Positions 31,056-44,299 of a stretch of DNA of 64,000 nucleotides are shown piece after piece; position 1 is the stretch's first letter, and the number at the start of each line of letters is the position of its first letter. Made by a program: the position numbers and the translations under genes. Under the pieces are notes generated by a model. It ran no database searches, had not been told where the DNA came from, and saw nothing but the letters and a program-made list of their open reading frames with translations. The stretch is from Rhexocercosporidium sp. MPI-PUGE-AT-0058. Its lineage: Eukaryota; Ascomycota; Leotiomycetes; Helotiales. The stretch is taken from positions 1,798,001-1,862,000 of the forward strand of contig JAGTJL010000003.1 in assembly GCA_020746875.1 (NCBI GenBank). Reading direction: 5' to 3'.

Positions 31056-34000
31056 TTACCCCCCTTCTTAAAGAACTACATCCGCGTAGTTATAGTTATA
31101 AGACTATCGTCTTTTAATTCTTTATAGTTATTAATTCCATTATTAAAAGCCTTTAATTACTTTAGTAAAGCTTTTAAAAGCCTTGCGACTTTCTTATTAT
31201 TTTTATATTTTATATAAAAAGCCTTGACTAAGTGAGGGGCCGTTATAGCGTTAAAGTATGGATATTACTTTAGGTCTTTGTCGGCGCCTAGCTATTTAAT
31301 GCGATATTAAAGCTTTCGATTTATTAACTTTAAGCCTAAAATAGCTTTAATTTCCTATTCTTTTTAGTTAGGTAAAAGCTGTATTAGTGCTGGCGTTTGT
31401 CTGGCTTGGCCTGGCAAAGGGTTGTCGACGTACTTCCGTAATGAATGAATATAGAATACGGGGTGTATAGTTTAATTTTCTAGTAATTTTACCTTTTAAT
31501 TCTCTCTTTCTTACGAGAGTACTTTAACTAGTCCGTATTATTTATTAGACAGCTTCTTTAAGGGTCGGTCGATATTTTAGTTCCGAGTGTCGACCAATAT
31601 TAAGTCGCTAACGTTTTAGTCGACGGCCCGGCGACTGCGATTAGCTAGCCGCTTTATTTTCTCTTATTAGGCCTTTAGTAACGATTATATAACTTTTATA
31701 ACTTTTTTTATTCGTAATATTATTTATAAAGCTTTTTTGCGGTTGAGTTTCTCTATTACCGTAGCCGGAGGCTTTAGGTTAATTAAATTTTAAGAAGTCT
31801 TTAGTTTAACGCCGTTAAGTAGTTTAAAAGGGGATAAGTTGCTTAAGGATTTGTATAGTAACGATAATTAAGCGATGTTTATAATTAATAAGAGGTCGCT
31901 TTAATTATTTTAATAATAATAATAAAAGGGGCGGAGCTATTACTTAATATATTAGTTTGTTATTTCCGTTTAGCCGTCGACGTTTAAGTTATACGCCGTC
32001 GTAAACTTTACTTTAGTTCCGAGGATATAATAATACTCTTTTTAAAAGGAGAAGACAAACTGAGGTCCTCGGTCCGAGATAATAGAATCTAGCATGCCGA
32101 GATATCGGGTTTAATAGATAAGAAAAAGGATTACTATGTTTTTCGCGGTAATTATATTATTATAAAGTATTAAGACCGGCTTTTTAAATAGGCGGTCGAC
32201 AATAATTATAGCGAAGTTGTAATCGTGCTTATTTAATAATAACTTCGTAAAGTCTATTATAAGGTGTTAATACGACCGAATAGGGATTAGTAAGGAGTAT
32301 AAGAAATTAAAAGTCTTATTCTTACAGGCTTTTTGTCGGGAATAATTATAGTTTACTACGTATCGAGCTATTCCATAGTAAGGCCGTTCTAATAGTATTT
32401 CAATTAAGTAATACTTTTATCTTTCCGATTCTTACGTATATTATTAAAGGTTATGAGTATATATAGCGGATAAGTGTCGTGCGAAGCTCCGGTGGCTTTA
32501 GGGGCACTTCCAAACGTCTTTAGAAAAGCAGCTTATCGTTTGCTAATTCGTAATTTAATAATTACTCCTTAGCTTTTTATTAAAGAGGCTTTAGCAAGGG
32601 GGACGACTTATTAGCTAAGAGTACTTAATTAATAATATTATATTCTACGATATTATAGGTTATTATAGAGTTAAGGTTAAGCTCTTCCGGCGTAAGGGTT
32701 TCTAGGTCGACTAGCACTCTTGTATTAGGCTTAGGTTTTAGCTTTAGCTTTTCACGAGGCTTAATATTATAGTCTAGGATTATAGCCTTTATAAGTGCCA
32801 GGGGTATCGTTTTTACGACTTCGATATAAGCGTTTATAAGATCGACGGCGAAGAGTTAGAGGTCGCTAGCGACTCGCGAGTCGATTTTGTTAGTCGGAAT
32901 TAATTATTAACTATGGATAGCCCGCTTACGTGCTTTTATAACCGTGAGGTCTTAATCCCGTCGAGATAAAGTATTAGCTAACGTATTAGTTGTTTTAATA
33001 CAATATATAATCGTGAAATAGAAGTCCGTAAAGAACTCAGTTTATTAGGCCTGCTTAGCCGTAAGGTCTTTAGTAGTTATAAAGTACTTTAAAGCTCGGT
33101 AGTTAATATAAATAAGAATATTTTTTTAAGCACTTAAGAGCTCTAGGCGATATTACTAAAATGACTAGAAAATCGCTAATATTTCTTTATTATGAATCGA
33201 GTAATTAAGCTCGGGGTCCGTTATTATTTTCGAGAAGTATCTTACGGAGTAAAAAGTATTATTTTTTTAAAGTTAAGATAAGATTCCCGCGATAACTCCG
33301 TCGGAAGAGTCGGTCTCTAGCTATATTTATTTAATAAGGTCGTAATAGCGAAGAACCGGCGTAAATTAGAGGGCTTTTCGGAGAGTTTCTTAAGCGTCCT
33401 TATAAGCGTTATTAAATTTAAAGGGAATGTCTTTTTCGGTAAGTATTATTAGAGGTTATATAATGCGATTATAGTTTTTAATAAACCGGCGATAGAAATT
33501 ACAGAACTTAAAGTAACTTTATACGCTACGTATATTGCCGGCGTATTATTAGTCTTTAATTACGCTAATCTTTTTTAAGTTTACTTTTATATTATTAACG
33601 TTAATAATAAAACTTAAGAATTTCGTTTTTTATACGTTAAACTCGGACTTCTTAATATTGGCTTAAAGTTTATATACTTATAATATTATTATTACTTTCT
33701 TAATATAAGCCTTATACTCCTTAGGAGTTGACGAGTATATAAGGATATCGTTTATATAAGCTGCGTAAAAGTCGTTTAAGTGTTTTATTAAGATATCGTT
33801 AATAAATTATTAAAAGGTCGCTGGACCGTTAATTAAGCTAAAAGGAAGAACTTTATACTTATACGTGCCGTATTAAGTGCGGAAGGTCGTATAGTTTTCG
33901 CTCTCGGGAGACATGCGAATGCGGTAGAAAGCTTATTATATATTAAGCTTAGTGAAGATCTTTGCCTTATAAATGCGTATTATTATCTTATTAATTAAAG

Positions 34001-37000
34001 GAATTAAGTACGGGTCCTTCTTAAATAAGGCATTTAACTTCTGATAGTCGACGTATAACCGGAGATTATTATCGGCTTTTTTAGTAAAGAGAATAAGAGC
34101 CGCATATGGCGCGCTAGAGGGCTCGATAAAACCTTTATATAAATTGTTAATAATATACCGCTTAGTCTTCGATAGCTGTTTTTTAGTTATACGCCGGAGA
34201 GGTTTAAAAAATAAATCGTTCTCTTTAATAAGCTTAATCTAATAGTCTACGCCTTAGCGATGTACTAATAGCTTATTAAAGGCTCGCCGAGAGAAGAAAA
34301 GAGTATGCTTTTAATATTTTACCGGGAGCTTCTTATTTATTAACTTATTATTTTATACGTACTTAGCTTTTAAGGCTTTCTCCGGGGTTAAGTCTTCATT
34401 TATTAATGCGAGTTCGACGCTTAACTAGTTTAAGGCCACTCGCCGGCGGCGAGTCAGCTCTTAATTGATTTTATATACCGATATTATAAAGGTTTTTACT
34501 TTATTTTTCCTGGCTTTCTTAAGTCGGAGGTACGTCGTAGATATTATTATTATTAATATAAGGAAGATCTCCGTAATAAGTGCTTTTAATTAAAGATTTA
34601 CTAGGGGAGCTCGACGAGGGTTTCTTTTTTTAAGTAGTAATCTCGGGTCACGAGATATCGAAGGGTTTAATTAATCTTTTATAATACGTAGGCGCTCCTT
34701 AACCTCTTTAATAAAGCTCGAGGGTCGAATCGGCGAGACGCTAACTGTAGGTCGTATAAAGATCTTAGACTTAAAGGAATCGTCGAGTGCCGTAATCCTG
34801 GCTTGCCTCCGGCGATATTTATTTAGGTTTAAGAAGGCGTCTTTTCGTTTCGCATCGAGTTAGTAAGATTTAATAATTAATTTATCGGAATAATTAATAT
34901 CGACGAAGACTTATTAATTAAAGTACGGCTATACGGGTATGTTTAACGGCTATTTTAGCCGGTTACGGTTCTTTATATACGACTGCTTTAAGTCGTAATG
35001 CTTAAAGAACTTCTGATTAATTAAGACGTCGGTGTTTTTTAAGTCGATTATTAGGAAAGGGAAGTTGATTCGCCGATAATTAATAATTAAAGTAAGTAGG
35101 ACAGCCGTATCGATTAGTTTGCTTTTCTTATTATTATAATTAGTTAAGATAATTAGCTAAGGGAGTATTACGAAAGAAATATTAAATTGCTTAACGAGTC
35201 GGTATATAAGGAAGGTTTTAATTATATTAAAATATTTGCTTTATTATTAATATATATAAGTATTTTAGTAAAGAATTTATTCTTTTTTAATTTAATATTA
35301 ATTAAGAATTATTATCTTCCGATAAAAGCACAGAAATTAAATATTAAGTCCTTTTATAAGTTATAGCTTACGCCGAGGTATGAGTCTTTACTACGGCTTA
35401 GGAGTTTTTTAATAGCTCGTTAGTCTTTAGGTTTTTATTAATAATTAACTTAGAAATTAACTTGTTAAGAGCTTAGTCTCTTTAGCGCTTAAGGTAATCG
35501 TTAGCTTAGTAGCTAGTTTTACTATAATAAAAGTAAGTATCGGAAGAGACGTCTTTAAGAATAAGAGGCGGTATAAGAGACTTAAGGCGGCGGAGGAACG
35601 AGGTCGGGGATAGCGAGCGCGGGCGAACCTCTGGCGATAGTTTATAAGTTAATATTAAAGGTCTTTATATTATAATAGCTGGCGTAGAAGAAGTTATACG
35701 CTAGCCTTCTTTTTTGAGAATACCGCGCGCGTTATAATTATTAAAAGTAACGTTAGCTTAAGCCTTTCGAGTCGTTATAGCCTTTTCTAACGTAATATTA
35801 CGGGATTCCCGGTCTATAATAGCTAAGAATTCATCGAGAGCCGTATAATTTCCGTTTATTTTATATTTTTTTATATAAATTATACGTTTAAAGGCCGGAA
35901 AGACTTTTTTATATACGTTTTTAAATTAACGGGAGTAAATAATCTTATTAATAATTATATAAGAAGTGAATTTAATTCGGAAGTCGTTATAAGTTATATT
36001 ATTTATTAATAATTAATTATATATTCTCTTAATAGCTTAGACTCGGTTATAATTAAAGAATCGCTAGTTTAAGGCCGTTAAAACGTTAACGGCAGTCTCG
36101 AAAGTGCCGGCAAATTCGGGGTTTATATATTAAAAGATAATAGTCTTTGCTTTGCCGGCGATATACCGGAAATAAGCCTTAACTTATAATATTTTATTCT
36201 TAAAGTTGCTTAAGTATTCTTTTATAAATAGCTTTATTTTTATTTTTTAAGTATTATATTTAATATTGTTTTTATAATCGTTAAAAGAGATATAAGGATA
36301 CTTGACTTTAAAAAGCTTTATAACTTAGACCGAATTATTTAGCTTTAGTAAGTAATAGTCGGTGGTTAACTAAAAGTCCGCCGTAAAAGCACGTATTAAT
36401 CGATTGTTTTAAGGGGAGAGAGTGCGAGTCTTTTAACGGGAGTTATTAAAAGTATATTAGTCGAAGGCTTATTTAATAGCGGCAGTAATTATAGAGTTAA
36501 TAGAGATTTCGATTAATTAATTTACTTTTACTTATTAAGCGAGGGTAAGGCCTTTTATAATAGCGGTAGGCTTTAGCGAGGCGTCGAAGTAATTCTGAGG
36601 TTTATTTTCTAAGTCGGAATCGGGTTCTTCGAAGTTATTGGGTTCTTTTATAAGAGTCTCGACTGAAGAAATAAAAATATTAGTAAAGCTTAGTCGTAAA
36701 GGGGCGCTTCTTTTTTAGAACTTCGCTGACGAGGGGAAGAAGTCGGAAGAGGTAGTAATACGAGGTAAAGAGGTGTTTAAAGTTATTAATCGATTTATTA
36801 ATTAAATATAAGTCGAAGTCAAAGTTCGAAGTCGAATAGCGCGCGTTAAGTTATATAAGACAAGTTAATAATAAGAGGTTTTCTAGCTTTTTTTAAGGCA
36901 ATTTACTATTAATAAAGAGATACTTATCTATTGAATAAGCCAAAGTATTAAGGTCTGTCGTTAATTTATTATAAGGACAGAGAGACGTGACGCGCAAGAC

Positions 37001-37049
37001 TTAGTGAGATATAACGCTTTATAACGAAAGGGTTATTAGTCTTTTCTTA

Positions 37050-37380
37050 TATTACGGCTGACTAAAAGTTAATATAATATAAAAGATAGTTTTATATTTG
37101 GACTTAAAGTTACGCTTAAAATTAAAAGGAAAAGACAAGGAGAAAAGGGGAGCTTTTTATAAGAAAGAGCTTTAATATAAATATACAAAGGGTCTCCCTA
37201 GCTTTTCCCGATTAGGTTTAGCGCTATAGTTACTAGGCCAAGGCTATATTACGCGTAAAGCAGCCTTTACGTGATTAAAACAGCCTTAATTAAAGCAGCC
37301 TCTACGTGACTAAAACAGCCTCAATTAAAACAGCCTCAATAGCTGTGTCGGTAATACGAGGCGCATCGGAGGTCGTAACA
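37050..37380 (-). repeat. Gypsy LTR (5' LTR of the minus-strand element)
   Basis: 331 bp, partner of 30725-31055, ending GGTCGTAACA. It contains the tandem 35-bp repeat units CAGCCTTTACGTGATTAAAA... and CAGCCTCTACGTGACTAAAA... at about 37262-37335. Confidence 0.88.
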
Positions 37381-37403
37381 ATTATCTGTTCTTCAACTAT
37401 AGC

Positions 37404-37717
37404 TGTGAGAATAGGCGAGCCAATCAGGAATGAGGAAGCGCAGTAGGTGAGGACACGTGATTAAAGATAAAGTAGAATTGATTACTTGCTTGCTTAAAGA
37501 GCTAGAAGAGCTCTTCGGTAGTTATATATAAAATAATAGCTTCTTTAAAAGCTTTTACGACTACGTAACTGATTACGTAGCTTATACGAGCTACGTAATT
37601 GAATACGAGCGTAATTTCCCGGAATACGAAGGTAATTTCCGGGCCGCGTAAGCAGTGGAAACTCCTTCGGCTATTTTAGGGTAGAATCGGCACGAGTTAC
37701 CGAAGTGAAATCCAACA
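37404..37717 (-). mobile_element. Solo Copia LTR, family of 18899-25079
   Basis: The reverse complement begins TGTTGGATTTCACTTCGG and ends TCTCACA, and it matches the 307-bp Copia LTR over its full length (314 bp here, with small indels). Motifs shared with the other copies include CCGGAATACGAAGGTAATTT and CTACGTAACTGATTACGTAG. No internal Copia sequence lies on either side. The adjacent 5-mers (ATAGC and TAAAG) do not match, so the target duplication has decayed or the LTR arose by ectopic recombination. It retains many CpA/TpG sites, so it is relatively unmutated. Confidence 0.9.
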
Positions 37718-40700
37718 TAAAGCTTATTTTACATTTTCTTTATTACTTTAAGAGCCCTTTAGCATTCTTTCTTTATAATATTATATTAGCTTTCAGCTTT
37801 CGTCTATAGTCTACTCTTGAATCGCACAGAATGCTTTTTCTTATTTTTATTTAATTATTAAAAGACTATTCATTAGTTTATTTTATTAATATCTATTATT
37901 AAAATAATTCTACCTCCTTCAGGCCCGTAATTAATCTTAACTAAGGCAAATATATTAAAAAGCGCGTTTTTCAAGAGTTATATAGCTTTCTTTTAAGATT
38001 TTAATTAAGCGAACTTAACTCCTTTTTTCATTATAACGTAAATCAGTGCCGTAATAATAAAAAAGTTTTTAATTTAAAGGCAATAATATATTATAACTTT
38101 AATAAACGCTTTTATTTTAATTACGCTTTTACATTACTTTTATTCATAAATTTTCGAAATTTTTAATATCTTTAAGTGCCGCCTTTTATTATTCGTAACG
38201 TATTTTATAATTTTTAATTTAAATAAATAATATTAAGACTTTAATCCGACAGTCGCCCTTACTCTCTCGAAGCGCATTAATACCTTATTTAAGTTTTAAA
38301 TATATTTTATAATAAATCTCCGGATTTTTAATAATACTTTTTTATTATTATAAAACGACGTAAAACCTTTGACTTTTATATTATTTATATAAAATAAAAT
38401 TATATAAGAAATGCAATTTAAAAGAATCTTATAAATTACTCATACAAATTAAGCGATCGAATTAATTACTCCTTAAGAAAGTCTTATTAACTAAAGTAAG
38501 TTAATTAAAATATAAATCGCTATTATATCCCTCGATCGAGTGTATAATAAAAACTAATTATATTCTGAGAAGAGGTTTATTAATAATACTATAGTTATTT
38601 CAATAAATTCGATTGAAAACTAATTAATATTTAATAAAACATTCGCATTTCGTACTATAACTCTATTTATTTTTATTACAGCCGTAATAAGTCAATATAA
38701 TCCTTTTTCTTTTTTAATTATAAAAAACCATTTATTTTTATGTAATTTATAATATTATTTTAGGATTTCTTATTTTAACTTTTCCTTTAATATTAAAATA
38801 ACTTTATCTTATAAAACTTTTAATATAAAAAAAGACTTTTCTTATTACGCTTTATATAATATTATTTTAATTTCTAAAGGCAATAAAACTTTCTCTTTAA
38901 TTCTCCTTAAATAAGTCTAGTCGAAAGCTAATATCGTTTCTTAATTTAAAAGCGTTTTATAAAAAAGTTCTCGTTCTTATTTTAAGATTTATTTTTTAAT
39001 AATTAATTATTTAAATTATTCTTTTATTAACTTATTTCTTATTATTAACTCGGAGAACTTTTTAATAATAAAGTTATTAAATTTGCTTCTTAAGCGAAGT
39101 GGCCTTACTTTTTCGTCTTCTTCGAATTAATTATTAATTCTTTTAAATATATCCTTATTTATTTTCCTTAAATTAACTAGCTTTACTTTATTAGCTTTCC
39201 TTTTATATAATATATTAATTTCCACCGACTCTAACGATAGGGCTTTAAGTAAGTAACTGTCGAATATAAAAAGAAGTCTTCTTTATCTTTATTTAATTAA
39301 AATGCGAAAATCTCTAATTTTAATTAATATTTAACTCTTAACCCGAGATTAAGAGTCTTATGTTTTTTTTCCCTTTATCCTTGCTTCTTTTAATAATAAC
39401 CGAAGATTTAAAACGCTTATAAAATCTCTTAAAATCCTACTTTTAATTAATAATCTTAAATTACTAATAAAATCTCTTAAATTCAAATTATTTAAGCTCT
39501 CTTAAAAACTAACATCTTCCTTAATACATATATTAATTAAACGTTTTCTATTTTGTCTTTATATTCCGCTTTATCCCTAGCAATTATAACTCTCTTAGTC
39601 ACTATTCTCTTTATATTTAAAAAGATTACTTATATAATTTCATTCTTAAGGTAATCGAAGCTTATATGACCTTTTAAAATAAATAATATACTTAATAAAA
39701 TGTCGTAGCTTATGTTATTAATAATTATGAAATTAATGTAGTTTTTAATCCTTTTAATGTTTATTATTACATTTTAAATATAACCCGCGAATATAAATTT
39801 ATCTTTAATAATAATAATAAACGTTAAAGCTTTGTGATTTAAAATTAAAAGTTTTATTTTCTTTACTATAGCTCGATTTATTATATTAACCTCCGCTTTA
39901 TAATTAATTATAACTCTACTTTTAATTTATCTTATTATTATAATTTATAATTTCGGTGTTTATATAGCTATTTCTAGGTAATTATAAATAATTTCAATTC
40001 GTTTAGCGATTACGTTAATTAAAACTTTTCTTTTTTTAAAGGATTTTTTAAGTAATTCCGTGAAATTAATTATTTTAATAAAAAGCTTATTTAATCTTAA
40101 GTTCGATTAAGACGCTTTTTTATTATTTACAAATGTAATCTCGACCTTATATTCTTTTTTAATAAGAACGATTAAGATTTAGCGGTTTATTATCTAATCC
40201 TAGCGCAATTATAATCCGTATAAGTCTTTTAATTTAAAGTTTAAGTTTTAATTTATTATATTTTTTATTACTTACTCTTAGGCTACGATTAAAATATATT
40301 AATTTATTTATTTTTCTTTTCTTAAAACTCCGGCTAACTTCTTTCCCTTAATTAAGCGTTTAATTATAATTTTAACTTTAAAACTAATAAGATTATCTTT
40401 TATTTTATTATTTTCGTTAATTTTATTAATTCTTTTTAATTTCTTATTCACTTTATTTAAAAGTACTTTATAATCCCGTCTTCTTATTAAAAGTATAAAG
40501 CGTAATTTCTTTATACCTGTTAATTTCTTTTTAGCTCCGGCCGTATTAATTAATACTAAAAGGCCTTTAAGATTAATTTACCTTTTCTCTTATATAATAT
40601 TTACGTTAAAAGGATTACTTAACCGATTTTCCGAGGCTAAATCTACTCCTTTCGGTCGTTTTTTAATAATATAAATTAAATAGTTAAATTTACGTGCTTT

Positions 40701-42600
40701 TAGGTTTTTATTATATTTCGTGCTATTAGTTTTTTATCGAATCGCTACGACTCAAGATTATCTTAACTTTTTCTAAGTTAATTAAGTATTTTCTTAATAT
40801 AATTTAATATAAATTTTCTTATACTTATTAATATAATAAACGTTATTATTAATAAAATAATAAAAGAAGAGACATTAATCTTTAAACCCATATAATAAGC
40901 TATTAAATTAGTTATTATAGAAATTATATATTTTATTCTCGTACCTTATTATATTAATATTAATACTTCCGCCTAAATTCATTATTCCGCTTTTATTATT
41001 TTATTAAAAGTACCCGAGACTAGTAAACTTATATTAAGTGTATTAAAGTAAGATTTAACTCCTAAGACTAAACTCTAAAACGTAAGACTTCGCATTTAAA
41101 AATTAGTTTAACTTAAAATAAATAGAGTTTATTTTTAAGTCAGTCATTTTTATAATTAAAGCTTTTATTTTATTAGTATTTACCTTAACCTTTTCTAAGA
41201 AAGGCAGCGTAATAAATGCCTTTTTTACTATTTTAATAACTATTAAAGATTAAATATATTCTTTTATTAAGTCTTAAATTTCTTTTATATACGACGTTAT
41301 TAACTATTTCTCTCGTTAAAAAGCTTTTATTATTTATTTACTTTTAACTATTTTAAAAACGTATTCTATAAATTCAAAATACTTCTTCTTATAAAATTTT
41401 AATTTAAAGTCATCGATTTTAAGTTATTTAATAATTTTATTTCGAGAAAAAGCCAGTAATCTTAAAAAGAAGAGTTTGCCTTAGTCGACTTTATTAAGGA
41501 CTTTTTAATATATAAAAGCCTTTAAGACTTGAGAATAAAGTCGGCAATAGCCCTTGAGATTTATAATAATACGTTAAATTATAATAAATTCTCAGAAGAA
41601 GTTTATAGACTTTTAAATTTATTATTAATTATATTCTTTAAATTCCGATTTTAATACTTTCGCTAATACTTCCCATCCTTTCTTATTCTTTTATTTTAAG
41701 AAAGTTTTAATAATCTCTCGTTAAAAGTTATTATAATATTAAAGTGTAATATAGAAGTAGATTAAAGCATTATAAGCAGTTGTAATTAAATTAAAGTGAT
41801 TAATTGTTCTTCTAAAAGCTTTAAGAATCAGAAGAAGATAATTATTTTCTTAAAGGCGGTCTACAGTAGTAGAACCTAATTAAGTCATATAAAGTGCTAA
41901 AAGAGCGGCTGCCCGTGCTTATACGACACACCCCTTAGGCAATTAATAATAATAAGCTACTGCTATTATAATTAACTATATTAAGCGAGAGTAAATAATA
42001 AAAAAGAATTAAGCAAATAAATTCACTTATATACGGTAATTAAGTAAATAACTTAATTATATAAATTAACGATTTTCTTATTAAACTTAAACTTATAAAT
42101 ACTCGACAATACACAGATCGACTGCTTTCGATTTATTACTTAATTAATTTATTAATTAATTAATTAATTAACTGCTCCTTTCGATATTATAAGTGTTTTT
42201 AAGCGCTTCGCCAGAATCGTTATAGTAAAACGACGATTTACTTATTAAAGCAAGGTAAGTAGCTCGATTTTTAATTTATTAGTTTCGATTTACTAATCGG
42301 AGATCGATTAATTAAAGATTAATTAATTAAAGAATAACCGCTGACTTATAATAAGTTAAAGCTATTATTAATAATAAAAAGAAAGTCGTCGCTAAGGCAC
42401 GACTGTCGACTGCTCCCGTCCCCGCCTCTACTTTTTGCCGTGTTATTATTACTCCCCGGGCTTTAAAGTAATTAATAAGTACTTATATAATAATTTATTT
42501 AAGTTATATTAATAGCGCTTTTTAAATAAAAGATAGCGGTTAATATTATAATATTATTAAAAAGGGTATTTATTACTTTACTTACTTGTCCGGCTATAAG
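37718..42600. other. Deeply mutated AT-rich repeat relics
   Basis: About 4.9 kb with no intact frame. On the minus strand near 39335-39356 the codons read T-L-N-L-G-L-R-V, the same motif as in the relic at 27.5-30.5 kb, so part of this region is probably another, inverted copy. Islands of higher GC lie at 41900-41945 and 42385-42460. A run of AATT repeats occurs at 42135-42170. I cannot assign domains. Confidence 0.4.
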
Positions 42601-44250
42601 TGCGTAATTATTCCCGTTGCTGCTTAGGCTCTTTTCTTTATATATTATAATATATTAGAGAATAAAGCTAGTAAAAAGGTAAGTCGATTTAGTTGCTTTT
42701 TTTTCGCTTTTGATTTATTATTGATTTTTTTAAGAGTTAAAGTAGTTAAGAATCCCGGTCTATGTCGCCCTTAAAGGTAATAATATTAGTGGAGCTATTG
42801 CTACTGGCGCTGCTATTAGTTTTAATAATAAAGTTACTTTAGGAGCTATTAATAGATTTAGAGATAATAATAAAAATAATAATAATAAGGAGAACAGTAA
42901 GTTATTTACTTTATTTTTAGAAAATCGAATTAATTTAATTAATTTCTTAAAAAAAGAAAAAGAGCTTTTAGTTGCTTTTATAGCTTATATTCGTATTATT
43001 AAAAAGAAGATTATTACTATTATAAGTATTCTCTTTATTAAGAAAGGTAGTAAGGAAGTAGTTAATTATTTTATTATTACTGCTACTGTTAAAGCTATTC
43101 GCGCTGCTGCCGCTATTAAGGCTGCTACCGGAGTTACTCGCGCTTATAATCCGGGCCTTAGTATTCTAGCTTTTTAAGCTATGTCTACTCGTGAAGTTAT
43201 TTTTACTCTTAAATAAAAAGCTTAAGTTACTCGCGTTAAAGAGCTAGTTAATATAATAATTAATACTTTAAGTGAGTTAATTTAAGAGGTTTTAGGCCTT
43301 TTACTTTTTAATAAATAAGTTATTCTTTTGTTTTTTAAGGCTTAAGAACCTCTTATTTTTTAAATATCTTTTTGTATTTTAAAAACTAAAGTTTACGTTT
43401 ACTTTTAAATTAAAGAATTATTAAAAGTAATTAGCTTTTTAAAATGTAGTAATTTATACTCTCGAGTTTAGTTAATTTTTAATAAAATAAAATTATAAAT
43501 GGAAATTTATAAAAGAGAATTTTATAAAAGAATATATAATAATATAAATAAAGCTTTTTAATTAAAAAGTAAGTTTATTATATAATTACTTTAAGAATAA
43601 ATGAAAAGTAAAGAATATATATAAAAAACTGCTTTAAAGCGAGTCTTTTAAAAGAGTTATTTTAATTAAGCACGAATATTTATTAAGTTAATAAGAGTAA
43701 TAAATGCTTTAAATTTTTGCCGAAAAAGGTTTTTAATAAGTCTGTTAATTAATATATAATTTATAAGAAAATATTTTATTATAAAAGTGCTCTTTTAAAA
43801 CTTTTGGCGTAATTACATATTTTGAATATTAACGTGGCGTAATTTAATAAAAATACGTTAATTTTCTTTAATAATTAACCGAATCGTTTATTAATTATTA
43901 TAGAAAATTATTTAAGTTACTCTTATATTAAAGCGTAATTCTTAAAAGAATCGTTAAAGTATTATAAATTCTTTGCCGGTGCGCTTAACTTTAAAAAGCT
44001 TTACTTATATTATAAACGTAATAATTATATTTTATAAAGTTATTTTTTAAAGGATTAAATCTTTAAAAAGTATAAAGATATATTTATTAAAAGATTGCTT
44101 TATTTTAATATTATTTATAAAAGAAGCATTTAATATTATTATAAAGTAGGAGTCGCGTAGCTTATAATTATAAGTAATCGCTAAGAAACGAGTGTCGAAA
44201 AGGTAATGAATTATTTAATTAATTATAGTTAAGTGCTCTCGAGAAAGATT
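42601..44250 (+). pseudogene. Second relic with the NPGL motif
   Basis: A plus-strand frame is readable from about 42780: GNNISGAIATGAAISFNNKV, then NNKNNNNKENSK, then AAAAIKAATGVTRAYNPGLS at 43100-43160, then AMSTREVIFTLK. After 43200 stops become frequent. The NPGL segment and the nearby T-R-x-x-N-P-G-L context match the relic at 27.5-30.5 kb, so these are probably copies of one repeat family. The function is unknown. Confidence 0.45.
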
Positions 44251-44299
44251 AATTAAGAAATGAGAAAGCTTTAAAATAATAAAAGCGACGTCTACGCGT

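Larger units (their letters stand above)
30725..37380 (-). mobile_element. Complete chromodomain Gypsy retrotransposon, heavily mutated
   Basis: The LTRs are 30725-31055 and 37050-37380, both 331 bp, TGTTACG...CGTAACA type, flanked by a perfect 5-bp ATTAT duplication; total 6656 bp. Orientation is minus: a polypurine tract (on plus, CCCCCCTTCTT at 31059-31069) lies next to the left LTR, and pol reads right to left. Visible parts are a gag region about 36100-36900, reverse transcriptase with AYINDILIYS at about 33732-33761, the RNase H end TTKDLTAKQAQ near 33050-33090, an integrase about 31600-32600, and a C-terminal chromodomain at about 31260-31380 (EIKAILGLKL, LGADKDLK-stop-YP). The RT motif Y-x-D-D is Y-I-N-D, a G-to-A loss of one catalytic Asp. 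Many Q and W codons are stops. Confidence 0.9.
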
